A stretch of DNA of 64,000 nt. It comes from DATESN01 sp035270785 (GTDB lineage Bacteria; Bacillota; Clostridia; Lachnospirales; Lachnospiraceae). Positions 61,415-64,000 of this stretch are shown one piece after another; position 1 is the stretch's first letter, and each line of letters begins with the position of its first letter. Position numbers and translations under genes: made by a program. The notes beneath the pieces were generated by a model. The model was not told where the DNA came from. It saw only the letters and a program-made list of their open reading frames with translations, and made no database searches. The stretch is from the NCBI GenBank assembly GCA_035270785.1, contig DATESN010000025.1:1-64000 (forward strand), read 5' to 3'.

Positions 61415-63319
61415 ATGCTTCATTTATTACCACGACCTCAAAATATAAAAATAGTAGAGGGTAATTTTTATATAAGTTATAATACCAGGATCATAGTGAA
61501 AGCAGAATATGAATCAGGAATGCAAACTTGCATCAATGGATTAAAGGAAGAATGTCAAAATTCTCTAGGGTATTATTTGACCGTGATTAGAGGGGGGGGA
61601 GAAGAAAATAGTATTGTAATATCCCTAGATACTACTCTAAAGAAAGAAGAATATGAATTATGTATATCAACTAATAAAGTGGAGCTACAGGGTGGAAGTA
61701 TAAGTGGCATTTTTTATGGAATACAGACCCTTTGCCAGATTGTTAGGCAAGTGGGCGGCGTACTTCCATGTTTAAAAATTTTGGATTATCCCAACATTGC
61801 AAATAGGGGATATTATTTTGATATCTCTAGGGGAAGAGTCCCAACACTTAAAACATTAAAAGAGCTTGTAGATAAACTAAGCTTTTATAAGATTAATCAA
61901 TTACAATTATACATTGAACACACCTATTTTTTTCAAGAGCTTTCTGAAGTCTGGAGAGATGAAACACCACTTACAGCAGAGGAAGTGTTAGAATTAGATC
62001 TTTATTGTAAAAATAGAAATATAGAACTAATTCCCTCTTTATCCACATTTGGACATATGTATAAAATATTAAGAATGAAATCCTATAAACATATGTGCGA
62101 ATTGGAAGATCAGGATAGAGAACCTTTTTCACTCTATGACAGGATGGAACAGCATACATTGGATGTATCCAATCCAAGCAATGTGGAATTTATTAAAAAA
62201 TTAATAGAAGAATATATGTCGTTATTTTCAACAAAATATTTCAATATTTGTGGTGATGAAACATATGATTTGGGAAAAGGCAGGGGTAAAAAGCTAGCAG
62301 ATGAAATAGGTGTTAATGAAATGTATATTCGTTACATTAAAGAACTTTGCGATTTTGTAATCTCAAAAGATCATATTCCTATGTTCTGGGGAGATATTAT
62401 AGTTGGTTTTCCGGAAATGATAACTTATCTTCCAAAAGAAACAATTTGTCTTAATTGGGGATATGAGCCAAATCAATCAGAAAATGACACAAAGGCATTT
62501 TATGATGTAGGCGCAAATCAATACGTTTGTCCTGGCGTAAATGGTTGGAATAAGATAATGAATCATATACGTGACGGGTATGAAAATATATCGCGTATGT
62601 GTGCCTATGGAAGAAAATATGAAGCAATTGGGGTTTTAAATACGGATTGGGGCGATTATGGACATGTTAATGATCCAGAGTTTTCTACAGTAGGAGTCAT
62701 TTATGGAGCTTCCTTTTCTTGGAATGAAACTAATCTATCTTTTGAAGAAGTAAATAAAAGTATTTCTCGAATAGAGTATGAGGATAAAACGGAGAAATTT
62801 GTATCTGTTGTCGGGGAAGTCTCTGAAAAAAGTATCTTTCAGTGGTCTAAAATAGTTCTTTATCGTGACTGCTATTTAAAAAAGAAATCCATTATTGAAA
62901 TAGATTCCAATATTAATGATCTGAATTATGAAAAGGTCAAAATGGCGAATGAAGAGTTGGGATTGCTTAAACAAAAAATGTATTGCATAGTAGGGTCTAT
63001 GGATACTTCCAAAAGAAGTATTAGTAAGACATATTTCGTTGCCATAGACGGAATGATTTTGTTTAACCAGATAGGGATGTTAATTAAGTCTAAAAGAAAA
63101 AGAATAAATGGAACAGATATAATAAATAGAAAAGATGAAACAGATAAAACAGATGTAACAGATGTAATCAGTGAAATAGATCCATGGGATGTGGCTTCTA
63201 AGCTGGAGAAATGGTTTATGCATTATAAAGAAATATGGCGTAGTAAGGAAAAGGAATCAGAACTATATCGAATACAAGAAGTTATCATATGGTATGCAGA
63301 TCTTTTAAGAGAGTATTAG
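61415..63319 (+). CDS. GH20 beta-N-acetylhexosaminidase, intracellular
   Basis: 634 residues from ATG 61415 (AAAGGAG upstream; the earlier ATG at 61391 overlaps that site). An N-terminal GH20b-like beta domain (LLPRPQNIKIVEGNFYISYN) leads into the TIM barrel (NRGYYFDISRGRVPTLKTLK). The catalytic Asp-Glu pair is at about 281-282 (FNICGDETYDLG), and a substrate-binding Trp region is VLNTDWGDYGH. It should remove terminal N-acetylhexosamine by substrate-assisted catalysis. The absence of a signal peptide points to a cytoplasmic role on imported oligosaccharides. A Thr/Asp/Lys stretch of imperfect repeats lies near residues 565-590 (DETDKTDVTDVISE). Confidence 0.9.
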   Translation: MLHLLPRPQNIKIVEGNFYISYNTRIIVKAEYESGMQTCINGLKEECQNSLGYYLTVIRGGGEENSIVISLDTTLKKEEYELCISTNKVELQGGSISGIFYGIQTLCQIVRQVGGVLPCLKILDYPNIANRGYYFDISRGRVPTLKTLKELVDKLSFYKINQLQLYIEHTYFFQELSEVWRDETPLTAEEVLELDLYCKNRNIELIPSLSTFGHMYKILRMKSYKHMCELEDQDREPFSLYDRMEQHTLDVSNPSNVEFIKKLIEEYMSLFSTKYFNICGDETYDLGKGRGKKLADEIGVNEMYIRYIKELCDFVISKDHIPMFWGDIIVGFPEMITYLPKETICLNWGYEPNQSENDTKAFYDVGANQYVCPGVNGWNKIMNHIRDGYENISRMCAYGRKYEAIGVLNTDWGDYGHVNDPEFSTVGVIYGASFSWNETNLSFEEVNKSISRIEYEDKTEKFVSVVGEVSEKSIFQWSKIVLYRDCYLKKKSIIEIDSNINDLNYEKVKMANEELGLLKQKMYCIVGSMDTSKRSISKTYFVAIDGMILFNQIGMLIKSKRKRINGTDIINRKDETDKTDVTDVISEIDPWDVASKLEKWFMHYKEIWRSKEKESELYRIQEVIIWYADLLREY

Positions 63320-63384
63320 AAAAAGTACTTTACAGATTTAATATATTAGAATAGAATGAATATATTCATAAGTAAAACGTCGAT

Positions 63385-63622
63385 GAGAAGAGTAAAATGT
63401 GAAAAGTATCAGAAAGAGGTGCCCACATACAAAAAAGTGGTGCTGAAAGTACCTTTACCAGAAGCATTTGAAAACTACCTCTGAGTGACCCCAACCCGGT
63501 CCGGTGATTCCGTTACAATCGTTTAGAGGTTTTATGCATCCAGTAATGGGCATAGAATAATTAGGGTGGAACCACGAGTTAATCGTCCCTTGCATTACAA
63601 TTGTGATGCAAGGGATTTTTTT
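63385..63622 (+). promoter_or_regulatory. T-box riboswitch, probably threonine-specific
   Basis: A perfect T-box AGGGTGGAACCACG lies at 63563-63576. It is followed by a terminator (TCCCTTGCAT 63586-63595 with ATGCAAGGGA 63606-63615, then T run). The Stem I region starts near 63385 (AGAAGAGTA) and the AGAGGTGCCCAC apical part lies near 63415. On the 3' side of the specifier loop the sequence GAAAACTACCTC offers ACT (63474-63476) or ACC (63477-63479), both threonine codons. Uncharged tRNA-Thr should stabilise the antiterminator and allow expression of the two genes downstream. The remaining 63320-63384 is gene-free. Confidence 0.93.
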
Positions 63623-63667
63623 AATTAAAACGAAACCAATTAAAACCAATCAAAAGGAGATAACGCC

Positions 63668-63877
63668 ATGAAAACAAAAATTAACAATCTGAAGGAAAAA
63701 CTAAATGAAGTAAAAACAATAACTAATAAAGATTACAAATTAACCGTAGTCTTATGCGTATTATTAGGAATTACAATAGGTTATTTTATAGCTCCATTAA
63801 AAAAAGGAGTTTTTTGTGGGAATAATAATGGGAATACGACGAATAATTATTTTGGAAAGGAAGGTGATTGTGAATGA
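63668..63877 (+). CDS. Small single-pass membrane protein between T-box and thrS
   Basis: 69 residues. A charged N-terminal helix (MKTKINNLKEKLNEVKTITN) is followed by one membrane segment (about 25-43, LTVVLCVLLGITIGYFIA) and a short Asn/Gly-rich tail with two Cys. The family is not recognised. Its stop overlaps the thrS start as ATGA, so thrS translation is probably coupled to it. AAAGGAG before the ATG. Its place under threonine control is unusual for such a protein. Confidence 0.65.
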   Translation: MKTKINNLKEKLNEVKTITNKDYKLTVVLCVLLGITIGYFIAPLKKGVFCGNNNGNTTNNYFGKEGDCE

Positions 63878-64000
63878 AAATAACATTAAAAGATGGAACG
63901 AACAAAGAATATGAATCATCTAAGTCAATCTATGAAATTGCAGTAGACATTAGTGAGGGTCTTGCAAGAATGGCTTGTGTTGGTGAAGTGAATGGTAAGA
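63874..64000 (+). CDS. thrS: Threonyl-tRNA synthetase, partial (runs off the window)
   Basis: The visible 42 codons (MKITLKDGTNKEYESSKSIY, then EIAVDISEGLARMACVGEVN) match the N-terminal TGS domain of threonyl-tRNA synthetase. The upstream T-box with threonine specifier codons supports the call. The start overlaps the preceding small gene by 4 bases, with GGAAGGTG as ribosome binding site. The rest lies beyond the window. Confidence 0.9.
   Translation, partial: MKITLKDGTNKEYESSKSIYEIAVDISEGLARMACVGEVNGK

Overview
The window is AT-rich, plus-strand-dominated chromosomal DNA of a low-GC Gram-positive anaerobe, most likely a member of the Lachnospiraceae (Clostridium phytofermentans-like). Pointers are a DUF5717/DUF5716-type gene pair, Firmicutes-style ribosome binding sites, a CIRCE operator, a T-box leader ahead of thrS, GerMN-type lipoproteins and the general operon layout. 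No rRNA, CRISPR array or intact transposase gene is visible. One tRNA (Gly, GCC) is present.

Region by region. 1-5990 is an AT-rich accessory stretch. It holds a promoter and structured leader in front of a broken secreted-protein gene, a large surface protein ending in a CAP domain, a holin-like protein, an unrecognised protein, an excisionase-like DNA-binding protein and several unexplained inverted repeats. It ends directly before an orphan sensor kinase. 5996-18610 is housekeeping DNA: kinase, GerMN lipoprotein, ComEC, HolA, an isolated FlaG/short flagellin pair, small membrane proteins, a 5'-nucleotidase, SfsA, MutY and a glycosyltransferase. 18611-19303 contains no long ORF but does contain a consensus promoter and a terminator. 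19304-25876 carries a NagZ-like hydrolase, tRNA-Gly, an esterase-like hydrolase and a phosphate module (Na/Pi transporter-PhoU fusion plus PhoP/PhoR-like pair) with a PhoP-type box. 25894-31270 has a heterodimeric ABC exporter divergent from an AraC regulator and a TraX-like protein. 31416-42308 has a degenerate SDR, a beta-CASP nuclease, thyA-folA, a diguanylate cyclase, a branched-chain aminotransferase, a PHP phosphoesterase and sbcDC. 42359-45686 has a PrsA-like lipoprotein and CIRCE-controlled htpG. 45877-52897 is a four-gene operon of uncharacterised proteins. 52999-59104 is purCFB, purA and a LysR regulator. The rest holds a HAD phosphatase, small proteins, a GH20 hexosaminidase, and a threonine-type T-box leading a tiny membrane protein and the start of thrS.

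The best candidate for an undescribed system is the 45877-52897 operon. It encodes a giant protein with beta-rich domains plus a helical solenoid, an actin/Hsp70-fold protein without a substrate-binding domain, a TPR-like protein and a membrane-anchored coiled-coil protein. It sits next to CIRCE-regulated htpG but is separated from it by a strong terminator. A link to chaperone or envelope function is inference only. Secondary candidates are an orphan transcription unit with tiny overlapping ORFs (18865-19187), a 26-codon hydrophobic ORF with a very strong ribosome binding site (60643-60723), and the structured leader at 305-365.
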